Shown here piece after piece: positions 6,403 through 13,441 of a stretch of 50,118 bases of DNA. Under the pieces are notes generated by a model. It was not told the origin of the DNA. It saw only the letters and a program-made list of their open reading frames with translations, and ran no database searches. Each line of letters begins with the position of its first letter. The first letter of the stretch is position 1. Both the position numbers and the translations under genes were made by a program. The DNA comes from a virus: positions 1 to 50,118 of the IMG/VR virus record IMGVR_UViG_3300007351_000013, one strand, 5' to 3'.

Positions 6403-6809
6403 GGCTTTGCTGCCGCGTGCTTTTCCCACGCACGATCAAGCAGGGCTTTGTCTTCTGGCGTTAAAGGCTCATCGCGTTCGGCCAAGTCCGAATCTTGTGC
6501 ACGTATTTCGGACAACTCGGCCCGAAGCCGCTGATTGTCCTCACGCACGGCCTCCAAGAGATTGCGAAGCTGGATGGTATCCTCAGCACGGCGCGCGTAA
6601 ATCAGTACCTGGTTAGCTAGGGCGCTGTTTGCCGATTCCAGCTTTTGAACCCTGGCGAGAGCTTTTTCGAGCGCATCGCGGGTGCCTTCCAGCATCTCAG
6701 CAAGGCTGTCATTGTTCGGGATAATCATAGGACACCTTTCATGATCGCAGGCAAATCCAAGCACCTGCATGTTTGTCGCACCGCAGTCTGAGCAATAGCG
6801 TCTCATCAT
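6399..6809 (-). CDS. IS passenger: zinc-finger plus coiled-coil protein
   Basis: 136 residues. The N-terminus has CSDCG and CDHERC, a likely small zinc-binding knuckle. It is followed by a long coiled coil (EKALARVQKLESANSALAN through LRAELSEIRAQ) and a C-terminal helix. The start overlaps the transposase stop (A-TGA-TG at 6804-6809). Being inside the inverted repeats it is a passenger of the IS. It could assist transposition or regulate it, but there is no direct evidence for either. Confidence 0.65.
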   Translation of the reverse strand: MMRRYCSDCGATNMQVLGFACDHERCPMIIPNNDSLAEMLEGTRDALEKALARVQKLESANSALANQVLIYARRAEDTIQLRNLLEAVREDNQRLRAELSEIRAQDSDLAERDEPLTPEDKALLDRAWEKHAAAKP

Positions 6810-7723
6810 TGGATCAGTGCCTTGTAGGTCAGGCGCTTGCCCTTCGTGCCGCTCACAAAGCTTTCCAGCCGCTCCATGGTGTGACGCTTCACGTTGCCGT
6901 CATTCAGACGGAAGGCAAATTCGTCAACGTAGCGGCCAAGGTGCTTTTTGCTGGCGTGGTGATAGACGCCAATCAGGCCGCGCTTCATGACCGCGAACAC
7001 GCTTTCAACGCCGTTGGTGGTCACGCTATCGCGGACGTATTCGCCTTCGCTGTGGTTGACAGTTTCGTGGTTGAAGAACAGCCCGCCAAGGCCACGGTAA
7101 ACGCCAGCTTCATCGGTGTGCAGCGTGGAACCGGCGGCGACGTGTTGGTGAATTTTGGTGTGCAGGGTCGCCATGTCGGCATCTTCAACCGCCATGGCTT
7201 TCATCTTGCCGCCGCGCTCGCGCATGGCGACAACGGCAGTCTTGCCGACCGTCCCGCGACCGGCTTTGAGCTTCTTGGACTCGTGCTTGTTCTTTTCGAT
7301 GCCGCCGACATAGGTTTCGTCGATTTCGACGATGCCTTGCAGTTTGGTCAGGTCGTCGCCGCAGGCTTCGCGAAGGCGATGCAGGACGAACCAAGCCGAC
7401 TTTTGCGTAATCCCGATTTCCTTCGCCAATTGCAGGCTGGAAATGCCCTTGCGGGCCGTGACCAGCAGATACATCGCGTAAATCCACTTGTGCAGCGGGA
7501 CATGGCTGCGCTCGAAAATGGTTCCCGTCCGCACCGTAAAATCCTCTTTGCACTGGTTGCAGCGGAAGTAGCCGCCCGCCCGCGCCGTGATCCGCTCGCC
7601 AAGGCCACAGACCGGGCACTTGGGGCCTTCCGGCCACAGACGCCCCTCCAAATAGACCCGCGCCGTCTCTTGATCCGGGAACATCGCGAACAACTCAAAG
7701 GTGGAAATCGTGGACTTACTCAT
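6806..7723 (-). CDS. IS1595-family (ISXO2-like) transposase
   Basis: 305 residues, full length. An N-terminal zinc ribbon (C36-P-V-C39 and C55-N-Q-C58) is followed by an HTH-like stretch (ISSLQLAKEIGITQKSAW) and the DDE-type catalytic core: D135 in EIDETYVGG, D204 in LHTDEAG, and N237/E240 in TTNGVESVFAVMKRG. In the family this domain cuts and joins the IS ends and makes an 8-bp target duplication, as seen here. All catalytic positions are present, so the enzyme is probably active. The gene lies on the same strand as the leftward phage unit. Confidence 0.95.
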   Translation of the reverse strand: MSKSTISTFELFAMFPDQETARVYLEGRLWPEGPKCPVCGLGERITARAGGYFRCNQCKEDFTVRTGTIFERSHVPLHKWIYAMYLLVTARKGISSLQLAKEIGITQKSAWFVLHRLREACGDDLTKLQGIVEIDETYVGGIEKNKHESKKLKAGRGTVGKTAVVAMRERGGKMKAMAVEDADMATLHTKIHQHVAAGSTLHTDEAGVYRGLGGLFFNHETVNHSEGEYVRDSVTTNGVESVFAVMKRGLIGVYHHASKKHLGRYVDEFAFRLNDGNVKRHTMERLESFVSGTKGKRLTYKALIQ

Positions 7724-7771
7724 GACCCATATCCCTCGTTTCTATGGGCAAAATCTAGTCAAAAATGGCGA

Positions 7772-7793
7772 GGGAGTCAAGTATATAATTCCC
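7772..7793. repeat. IS terminal inverted repeat, right end
   Basis: Complement of the left end at 21 of 22 positions; it ends TATATAATTCCC against the target duplication. Confidence 0.93.
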
Positions 7794-7801
7794 TAATATA
7801 T
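7794..7801. repeat. 8-bp target site duplication, right copy
   Basis: TAATATAT, identical to 6225-6232. In the uninterrupted gene these bases fall in codons 5-8. The ATG of the interrupted gene is at 7815. Confidence 0.92.
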
Positions 7802-7817
7802 GGAAGTGTTGTCATGG

Positions 7818-8075
7818 TTATTCTCCCTGTGCTTGGTGGGTCCACCCCAATCCGAGCTTGCGTGCGCAATCAGGCCCAATCGGGTGCGCCCCGCAATCGC
7901 CAGCGTCGGGCTTGTAATTGGCTTCGTCGGCCGGGTGCAGCACGTAAGCGCCGCCGCCGATCAAGTGGACCATGCGATAAGGCGTGCCCGGCCTGATGTC
8001 GCGCTGGCACCGGCAGCAAAATATATTCGTTTTCGGCTGATGCCGCGCGTTGAAGTCAAGGAATTTCGTCCGCAT
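7818..8075 (-). CDS. Small Cys-rich, probably zinc-binding protein (intact copy)
   Basis: 85 residues beginning MRTKFLDFNARHQPK. It has a C-C-x-C cluster (FCCRCQRDI) and DCGAHPIGPDCARKLGL, four or five Cys plus His, consistent with a small zinc-binding fold. GGGGAGAGTGAGCTATG precedes the start. A decayed duplicate lies at 5784-5949 on the other side of the IS-interrupted gene. Function unknown. Confidence 0.7.
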   Translation of the reverse strand: MRTKFLDFNARHQPKTNIFCCRCQRDIRPGTPYRMVHLIGGGAYVLHPADEANYKPDAGDCGAHPIGPDCARKLGLGWTHQAQGE

Positions 8076-8078
8076 AGC

Positions 8079-8144
8079 TCACTCTCCCCGTGCCTTGGCG
8101 ATGGCTGGCAGTTCCCGGACGATATTGTGTCGGGTGAAAGTCAT
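8079..8144 (-). CDS. 21-aa leader peptide of the leftward unit
   Basis: ATG 8144 follows a strong AAGGAGG ribosome-binding site and the promoter at 8171-8199. The peptide starts MTFTRHNIVRELPAIAK and ends ARGE, the same C-terminal end as the pseudogene at 5784. Its stop lies 3 bases before the next ATG, so it may set translation of the following gene. Confidence 0.5.
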   Translation of the reverse strand: MTFTRHNIVRELPAIAKARGE

Positions 8145-8162
8145 CTTCGGCCTCCTTGGTTG

Positions 8163-8199
8163 ATTGTCACAATATAGCGACCGGCGGGGCAGGAGTCAA
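8163..8199 (-). promoter_or_regulatory. Leftward sigma70 promoter with operator-like dyad
   Basis: On the minus strand: TTGACT (8199-8194), a 17-base spacer and TATATT (8176-8171), a near-consensus promoter for the 8144-4336 unit. The dyad ATTGTCACAAT (8163-8173, perfect 5+1+5) overlaps the -10 box and probable start site, as expected for repressor control. The other leftward promoter at 313-354 carries a related dyad in nearly the same place. Confidence 0.65.
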
Positions 8200-8213
8200 T
8201 AAGGAAGATATTC

Positions 8214-8669
8214 ATGGCGAAGAAAAAAGCGCTTTCTCGGAAGCCTGAAGAATCTGATCTCGGGCCACCAGAACCTACAGCCAGGCTTGAACGCATTATT
8301 GACCAAGCTGCGGCATTTCCCCGTGTCCGGAGACGGATTGAGAATGTGTTGGATTACTACAAGGCGAGCGATCGGATATCGGCGGACCAACACAAGGCAG
8401 GAATGACATTCAGACGGTTATGGATTCTCGCGAATCAGCTACCGAAAATCATTAGTCGATACGATCGAATTGGACATGGAATTGAGGTACTTTGTGAACG
8501 GCAGGTCGAGGCAAAAGGCGAGATAGACAATATTTTACGCAAAATGACCGTTGAATGTCGTGATATCACGGTAACTGTATGTGGGTTGGATACACCTGCC
8601 GGGCGGGGAAAGATGGATTATCTTCGAGCCGGGCTGGACATAATAGGTAACTACAAACCGCTTGCGTGA
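8214..8669 (+). CDS. Hypothetical protein upstream of terminase (151 aa)
   Basis: 151 residues. The centre (FPRVRRRIENVLDYYKASD, then QHKAGMTFRRLWILANQ) resembles the DUF6456-type pattern of phage and alphaproteobacterial proteins, but the match is from memory and weak. GGAAG precedes the ATG. It is the first gene of the long rightward unit, so it may be an early or regulatory gene rather than a structural one. Confidence 0.6.
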   Translation: MAKKKALSRKPEESDLGPPEPTARLERIIDQAAAFPRVRRRIENVLDYYKASDRISADQHKAGMTFRRLWILANQLPKIISRYDRIGHGIEVLCERQVEAKGEIDNILRKMTVECRDITVTVCGLDTPAGRGKMDYLRAGLDIIGNYKPLA

Positions 8670-8709
8670 ATAAACGGGATATGGTAAAGACGATGGACCA
8701 TCAGAAATT

Positions 8710-9357
8710 ATGTCCATGGGAAACCGTCAAACCAAGCCCGGTGTTGATTGGGAATTGATCCGGCAGAGAATCGCGGCCGGCGAGAGCCTGAGAGAGATCA
8801 GCAAAACGGCCGGATGTTCTCATGTGGCAATCAGCCGGAGAGCCAGGCGGGAGGGATGGGCGGTAATCCCGGCGGCAGCACATTGGGACAAGCGGATTCG
8901 GAAAACCGGAACGGCTCGTAAATTGGCCGCTGCCGAACAAGGCAAACCAGGCGCCGGCTATTTGAAGCGGTACGGTTTGAGAACCCCCGAAAACATTTCG
9001 ATAATCCTAGAACAATGCAAGCTGGGCGCATCCGAGCGAGTGATAGCGGCTAAAATCGGCATGAGTCTAGGCGGATATCAGGCATGGGTCGAATCCGATG
9101 CCGAACTCAGAACCCAGATCGAAGATGCTCAGGCAGACTTTGCATGTCGTCACCTCGATAGCGTCTCAAAAGCCGGATACAGAGGTGATTGGAAGGCTTC
9201 AGAGGCTATCCTGAAAAGGCATAAATTGACGCGCGAAGACTGGAGCGATGGTCAGGGTAAGGTTGCCGCCCAACTTGCAGTCCAGATCAACATTGGCCGA
9301 GCTTCTCCTGACGAACAGCCGCAAGTCATTGAGATATCTGGTAAAACGGCGGATTAG
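8710..9357 (+). CDS. terS: Terminase small subunit-like DNA-binding protein
   Basis: 215 residues with two HTH-like segments: IAAGESLREISKTAGCSHVA near the N-terminus and KLGASERVIAAKIGMSLGGY at mid-protein, then a helical region (ESDAELRTQIEDAQADFAC) and a C-terminal tail. This HTH-plus-helical layout and its place upstream of TerL fit a terminase small subunit that recognises packaging sites. A second ATG at 8716 is an alternative start. Confidence 0.7.
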   Translation: MSMGNRQTKPGVDWELIRQRIAAGESLREISKTAGCSHVAISRRARREGWAVIPAAAHWDKRIRKTGTARKLAAAEQGKPGAGYLKRYGLRTPENISIILEQCKLGASERVIAAKIGMSLGGYQAWVESDAELRTQIEDAQADFACRHLDSVSKAGYRGDWKASEAILKRHKLTREDWSDGQGKVAAQLAVQINIGRASPDEQPQVIEISGKTAD

Positions 9358-9658
9358 CCCGTGCCTGCTTTCCATAATGCATCTTATCCGGTCGTGGTTA
9401 ATAGGCCGTACACGAATGAAAGTGCGGTAATCTGATACCGACCTTTGGTGTCTGGCCGCCGTCGCGCCCGCGCGGCTTCGGCCTCATTCACACCCCCGTT
9501 TCGGTTTCCGAATTCGCTTACCTCCGTTCTAAAAACAAAATCCGCGTGGGTTCCCGGCTACCTGCGGTTGTGATTTTCGCCCGTTTCTGGTCCTGTTCCG
9601 GACTTCGGTGCCAGAAATCCCGTGCTGACACCAGTTTCGCGCTACTTCTGATAGAAGG
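9358..9658 (+). other. Non-coding gap between TerS and the TerL operon
   Basis: About 300 bases with no convincing gene; a 24-codon GTG frame (MPAFHNASYPVVV...) starts at 9361. The stretch is pyrimidine-rich and contains a stem-loop at 9584-9617 (TTTCTGG paired with CCAGAAA, with CCG/CGG inside). In many phages the packaging site or a late control element sits here, but no cos or pac consensus can be read directly. Confidence 0.5.
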
Positions 9659-9904
9659 ATGATGTCGGTGACCCTATTGTTGTGCGCCGCTGCTCTATTA
9701 GGAATGTGGTGGCTTGGGGTTTACGGGCTTATTCTGTTCGGGCAGATTACATTGCCGCTTCACCGTTATTTTAGTGTTCGGGCCGGAGGTCCCTCTTGGG
9801 GGGTAGATGAACAGTTTTCCAGGAAGATGACCGGGCTTGGGGCGATTCTGGCGGCGTGTGTTGCCATACCGGGAGCGACTATTATTTTTCTGCTGGGGCC
9901 ATGA
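9659..9904 (+). CDS. Small two-helix membrane protein
   Basis: 81 residues with two hydrophobic segments, at about residues 2-30 (LLLCAAALLGMWWLGVYGL) and about 60-80 (GAILAACVAIPGATIIFLL), joined by a polar loop. GAAGG precedes the double ATG. Its stop overlaps the next start (ATGA). An inner-membrane location is expected. Placement before TerL does not indicate a specific role. Confidence 0.6.
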   Translation: MMSVTLLLCAAALLGMWWLGVYGLILFGQITLPLHRYFSVRAGGPSWGVDEQFSRKMTGLGAILAACVAIPGATIIFLLGP

Positions 9905-10092
9905 TGCCTGAACCGAAGGAGATCAACATTAACGCCTTTGTCGGGGCATCTCCTTCCGGTACGTTCAGCCTTGTAATACAGTTGGATGGATTCAGGGATC
10001 ATGAACTGGCCACCAGATGCGGCGAAGCTCTCCTGGGGCTGATCTACGAGAATCTGAGACAGAACGCCCCTACCACTGAGGTCGAGCAATGA
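9901..10092 (+). CDS. Hypothetical protein (63 aa)
   Basis: 63 residues from ATG 9901, overlapping the upstream stop. It has INAFVGASPSGTFSLVIQL and an acidic C-terminus. Its own stop overlaps the next gene (ATGA). No family was recognised. Confidence 0.6.
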   Translation: MMPEPKEININAFVGASPSGTFSLVIQLDGFRDHELATRCGEALLGLIYENLRQNAPTTEVEQ

Positions 10093-10253
10093 ACGGTTCC
10101 CAGAGCCGATCCAAGCGACAAAAGGTCGAGAAGGTCATGGGGGAGTACAAGCGGGGTGAGCTTCACTCCGGCAAGAAGGGCCCCGTGGTCAAATCCAGGA
10201 GTCAGGCCGTAGCGATTGCGATGTCCGAGGCGGGTATCGGAAAGAAAGGATGA
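10089..10253 (+). CDS. DUF6496-like small basic protein
   Basis: 54 residues. The sequence KVEKVMGEYKRGELHSG, then KKGPVVKSRSQAVAIAMSE and AGIGKKG, matches the DUF6496-type pattern, a short Lys-rich protein found in phages and alphaproteobacteria. It overlaps its neighbours by ATGA. The family function is unknown; its basic character suggests DNA contact. Confidence 0.8.
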   Translation: MNGSQSRSKRQKVEKVMGEYKRGELHSGKKGPVVKSRSQAVAIAMSEAGIGKKG

Positions 10254-10259
10254 TTGGCA

Positions 10260-10496
10260 ATGTACGCCGGCATGAGATTTGGCATCAGGGCGGTTTTAAG
10301 AAATGGGACGACCATTGAATTCGGCTGGTCTGACAGTGAGGATGTCGTTCGTATTCTTTTCGGAAAATTCAGGTCAGCATTATTGGAATCGGATGATCGG
10401 CGTTTGGGGAGGCCAATTTGGCATCCTGATAGCATTGATGTGTTTCTGGACTTGAGCGAGATTGCTGGCGCATCAATCGTTTCCAGAGTTTATTGA
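10260..10496 (+). CDS. Hypothetical protein (78 aa)
   Basis: 78 residues from ATG 10260, preceded by AAGGA. It has a beta-like N-terminus (MRFGIRAVLRNGTTIEFGW) and a helical middle. No family was recognised. A TTG at 10254 would add two residues. Confidence 0.55.
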   Translation: MYAGMRFGIRAVLRNGTTIEFGWSDSEDVVRILFGKFRSALLESDDRRLGRPIWHPDSIDVFLDLSEIAGASIVSRVY

Positions 10497-10521
10497 GGCC
10501 AGATGAAGAAGAAATGACCCC

Positions 10522-10683
10522 GTGAAGCCCTGCAAGCACAAATACGACCGAAAACTCCTCAGGGAACACGAGTATATGTGGGATAATTTCAGTGATCCAT
10601 CAAAGTACATCCCTGGAATGTTGTATTACAGGCCGTGTCGGCTATGTGGAGACCGGAAGCTGGTCAAGTGGGTTGCTGATTGA
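10522..10683 (+). CDS. Small Cys/His protein upstream of TerL (53 aa)
   Basis: 53 residues from the GTG at 10522. C-x-H-K near the start (KPCKHKY) and C-x-x-C-G near the end (RPCRLCGDRKLVKW) could bind one zinc ion. Its stop overlaps the TerL TTG start (TTGA), so the two are probably translationally coupled. Confidence 0.55.
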   Translation: MKPCKHKYDRKLLREHEYMWDNFSDPSKYIPGMLYYRPCRLCGDRKLVKWVAD

Positions 10684-12107
10684 TTGTTCTCGATTACACC
10701 CCGCAACCAAGACAGAAACTGCTCCATGAAACTCCGGCGACGTTCATACTCTACGGCGGTGCTGCCGGGGGGGCGAAAAGCCACGGACTGCGCTGGGATT
10801 TGTACGGTTGGTGTCTGACAGTTCCAGGTATCGACTGCTTCCTTTTCCGCAAAACACTTCCTGAGCTTGAGGCGAATCACATCCGCAAGATGCGTGCGGA
10901 GATTCCCGGCTCCATTGCCACCTACAACGAGTCCCGCAAGAGACTAGAATTCCTGAACGGTTCCGGTCTGAATATGTGTTTCTGCGAAACCGACGATGAT
11001 GTCGTGAAGTACCAGGGCTCGGAAATGCATGTCTTCGCTTTTGACGAGGCTGCTCTTGCGAAACCCGATCACCTGGCCTTCCTGCTGACCCGTAATCGAC
11101 TCGGGGGATTCCAGGAGCGAATCCCGCCGCAATATCGCCATCTTCTGCCGAGGGCCGTGTTTTCCTCCAACCCCGGAGGCCCGGCGCACAACTTCCTGAA
11201 AGAGAACTTCATCGACCCCGCTCCGGCGGAGACGGTCTTTCTCCATCCCCTGTACAGGCGGAAGACCATCTTCATCCCGTCCTCGATGAAGGACAACAAG
11301 TACCTCGATACCGGGTATGAAAACCAGTTCGTCGGGCTGCCCGAGGAACGGAGAAAAGCTCTCGTCGAGGGAGATTGGGATGCCATTGTCGGACAGGCTC
11401 TTCCGATAGACCGTTCCGTCCACATGATTGGTCCATTCAAACCTCCACCCCATTGGACGAAGTTCATGGCGATGGATTGGGGTACGGCGAGGCCGTTTTC
11501 CGTTGGCTGGTACTGCGTCTCGGAGGGGACCGAGGTCGAGTGGAAGATCGGGAATTGGGGGAAGAGATATCTCCCCGCGGGGTCAGTGATTCGGTATCGG
11601 GAATGGTATGGCTGGAACGGCAAAGCCAACCACGGTTGTCGGATGGAATCCCCGGCAGTAGCGAAGAAGATTCTCGAAATCGAAAACGGGGAAAACATCG
11701 ATTACCGTATTGCTGATGGTGCGATGTGGGCCAAAACAGACGGCCCCTCTCCGGCTGAGAGAATGCTTGAAGCTACAGATGGCAGACTGGCCCTTCGCTC
11801 CACAGGGGCCAAGGACCGCAAGATGATGTACGCCGAATGCATTGCGAGACTCATGGGGCAGGACGGCCATCCGATGTTCTTTGCGACATCTGATTGTAAG
11901 CATTTCTGGAGAACGGTTCCAGTATTGATTACAGACGAAATAGACCCCGACAAAGGGCCGGATACAAAGATGGAGGACCACGTATACGATGAATGGTCCT
12001 ATGCTATGCGTTCTCGTCCCTTCATTCAGACGAAGGACGACAGATGGTATCAAGAGAACTACGAAGATTTGAAAAATCTTAAGCCGATTGATCCGTATGC
12101 AACATAA
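10680..12107 (+). CDS. terL: Terminase large subunit
   Basis: 475 residues, typical length. The ATPase domain has Walker A at residues 26-34 (GGAAGGAKS) and Walker B with the catalytic pair D122-E123 in VFAFDEA. The C-terminal RNase H-like nuclease begins near D266 in MAMDWGTA. The enzyme cuts concatemeric DNA and pumps it into the prohead through the portal. Translation starts at TTG 10680, which overlaps the upstream stop. The portal gene normally follows closely; here about 6 kb of sugar and methyl transfer genes lie between. Confidence 0.95.
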   Translation: MIVLDYTPQPRQKLLHETPATFILYGGAAGGAKSHGLRWDLYGWCLTVPGIDCFLFRKTLPELEANHIRKMRAEIPGSIATYNESRKRLEFLNGSGLNMCFCETDDDVVKYQGSEMHVFAFDEAALAKPDHLAFLLTRNRLGGFQERIPPQYRHLLPRAVFSSNPGGPAHNFLKENFIDPAPAETVFLHPLYRRKTIFIPSSMKDNKYLDTGYENQFVGLPEERRKALVEGDWDAIVGQALPIDRSVHMIGPFKPPPHWTKFMAMDWGTARPFSVGWYCVSEGTEVEWKIGNWGKRYLPAGSVIRYREWYGWNGKANHGCRMESPAVAKKILEIENGENIDYRIADGAMWAKTDGPSPAERMLEATDGRLALRSTGAKDRKMMYAECIARLMGQDGHPMFFATSDCKHFWRTVPVLITDEIDPDKGPDTKMEDHVYDEWSYAMRSRPFIQTKDDRWYQENYEDLKNLKPIDPYAT

Positions 12108-12849
12108 TCCTACCGTCTATATTACCGAACATATCAATTCCAAGGTAGTTGGTTCGGCCTTTGCGGAAGGCTGCGGGGGCCGGATAGCCTCACCCGTTCG
12201 GCTTCTTGATGGGCCGGCAGTCGTATATGGAATCCTTAGAGGATGCGGCGACATCATACGCCAAGCCGAGTGGGTGGGGCGGGATTTCTTCCATATTGAC
12301 CTCGGGTATTTCAAACGGGGTCACTATGAGGGTTACTACAGAGTTACGCAGAACGCCTTCCAAGCCGATCTTGACGATGTTCTCGTAAGACCAGACAGGT
12401 GGGAAACCCTAAAAATCCCCCTTCGTCCATGGAAAAGGACGGGACGGAACGTAGTCGTATGTCCGATGACGGGAGCCGTGGGCGATTTTCTCAACATCAA
12501 TACGAGAAAATGGATCGAAACCGTTACCGACGAATTGAGGAAGTATACCGAACGCCCAATAATCGTGAAGCCTAAGGGCGATGTCGATATATCCGAGATG
12601 TTTGAGGACGCGTGGTGTGTTGTCACACACTCATCGAATGCTGCCGTGGATGCGGTTTTAGCCGGAGTCCCCGTCGTGACCCTGGGGGATTCGGCCTGCG
12701 AACAGATTTCTTGGGGTTTAAGTGATATCGAATCTCCATTCTGGCCTGAACGGGACTGGTGGTGCCATAAACTCGCCTATCATCAGTTTACTCTTGATGA
12801 ATTCCGTAACGGCGTGGCATGGAAAATCCTTCAGGAACACGATGTTTGA
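12097..12849 (+). CDS. GT-B-like glycosyltransferase (capsule-synthesis type)
   Basis: 250 residues from ATG 12097; a TTG at 12088 is an alternative. The segment VVTHSSNAAVDAVLAGVPVV followed by TLGDSACEQIS is the nucleotide-sugar-binding motif seen in GT-B and KpsS/KpsC-like capsule transferases. PIIVKPKGD earlier fits the second Rossmann domain. The protein is short for a two-domain GT-B enzyme, so the N-terminal domain may be reduced. It opens the cassette between TerL and portal and overlaps both neighbours. The acceptor is unknown. Confidence 0.65.
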   Translation: MQHNPTVYITEHINSKVVGSAFAEGCGGRIASPVRLLDGPAVVYGILRGCGDIIRQAEWVGRDFFHIDLGYFKRGHYEGYYRVTQNAFQADLDDVLVRPDRWETLKIPLRPWKRTGRNVVVCPMTGAVGDFLNINTRKWIETVTDELRKYTERPIIVKPKGDVDISEMFEDAWCVVTHSSNAAVDAVLAGVPVVTLGDSACEQISWGLSDIESPFWPERDWWCHKLAYHQFTLDEFRNGVAWKILQEHDV

Positions 12850-13441
12850 AGTCATCACCATCGAAGGAATCCAGTATCCGAATCACTCTGATGCTCAGAG
12901 ATGGTATGACCAGCTTCAATATCTGAAAATCGGCCTTTCATACGTCAAGAATTTCGACCTCGCCATTGATGGTGGAGCGTTTGTCGGGGCATGGACGCGG
13001 GAAATGGCGAAAAGATTCAAGAAGGTTGTTGCTTTCGAGCCCGACCCGCAGAATTTCGAGCTTCTGAAGCGAAATACGAAGGAATTCGATAACGTTTTTC
13101 TTCACAACGCCGCTTTGGGCGACCAGAACACGAAAATCGGCCTTGACGGCAAGGTTCCGTGTTCAAGATACATCATTCCGGAGGGCGAAATCCAAATGCT
13201 AAGACTGGATTCGCTCAATCTTGCCCCAACATTCGTGAAATTCGACCTTGAGGGCACTGAAATCTTCGCTCTCCGTGGAGCAGAACAGACCCTGAAGGCA
13301 TATAAGCCAGTTGTTCAGATGGAATACAAGGACAGGGTGTGGGATCGATACAATTCCGGTGATCCGGAAAGGCTTTTGAAATCATGGGGCTGGAAATTCC
13401 AGGAAAAGGCCCACGTTGACCGTATCTACACATGGACCTGA
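12842..13441 (+). CDS. FkbM-family methyltransferase
   Basis: 199 residues from ATG 12842. The SAM-binding motif I is AIDGGAFVGAWT (from residue 41), followed by VAFEPDPQNFELLKRN (acidic loop, E66), an NAALGD strand and the FkbM-type VKFDLEGTEIFALRGA. FkbM enzymes O-methylate hydroxyls, often on sugars or polyketides. Its start overlaps the end of the glycosyltransferase gene, so sugar O-methylation is the natural reading. The substrate is not known. Confidence 0.85.
   Translation: MFEVITIEGIQYPNHSDAQRWYDQLQYLKIGLSYVKNFDLAIDGGAFVGAWTREMAKRFKKVVAFEPDPQNFELLKRNTKEFDNVFLHNAALGDQNTKIGLDGKVPCSRYIIPEGEIQMLRLDSLNLAPTFVKFDLEGTEIFALRGAEQTLKAYKPVVQMEYKDRVWDRYNSGDPERLLKSWGWKFQEKAHVDRIYTWT

Larger units (their letters stand above)
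6233..7793 (-). mobile_element. IS1595-family insertion sequence with passenger genes
   Basis: 1,561 bp bounded by 22-bp terminal inverted repeats (6233-6254 and 7772-7793, 21 of 22 identical, both starting GGGAATTATATAC) and flanked by a perfect 8-bp direct repeat TAATATAT. It holds three overlapping genes read leftwards: a full-length ISXO2/IS1595 transposase, a 136-residue coiled-coil protein and a 45-residue basic protein. Ends, duplication and transposase are all intact, which indicates a recent insertion. It is longer than the simple one-gene members of the family, in keeping with the passengers. Confidence 0.93.

Noticed and set aside
6773-7996. 407-codon plus-strand frame
   Set aside because: It is the shadow of the IS1595 transposase on the minus strand.
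9361-9435. 24-codon frame after TerS
   Set aside because: Too short, with no ribosome-binding site or overlap to support it; left as part of the non-coding gap.
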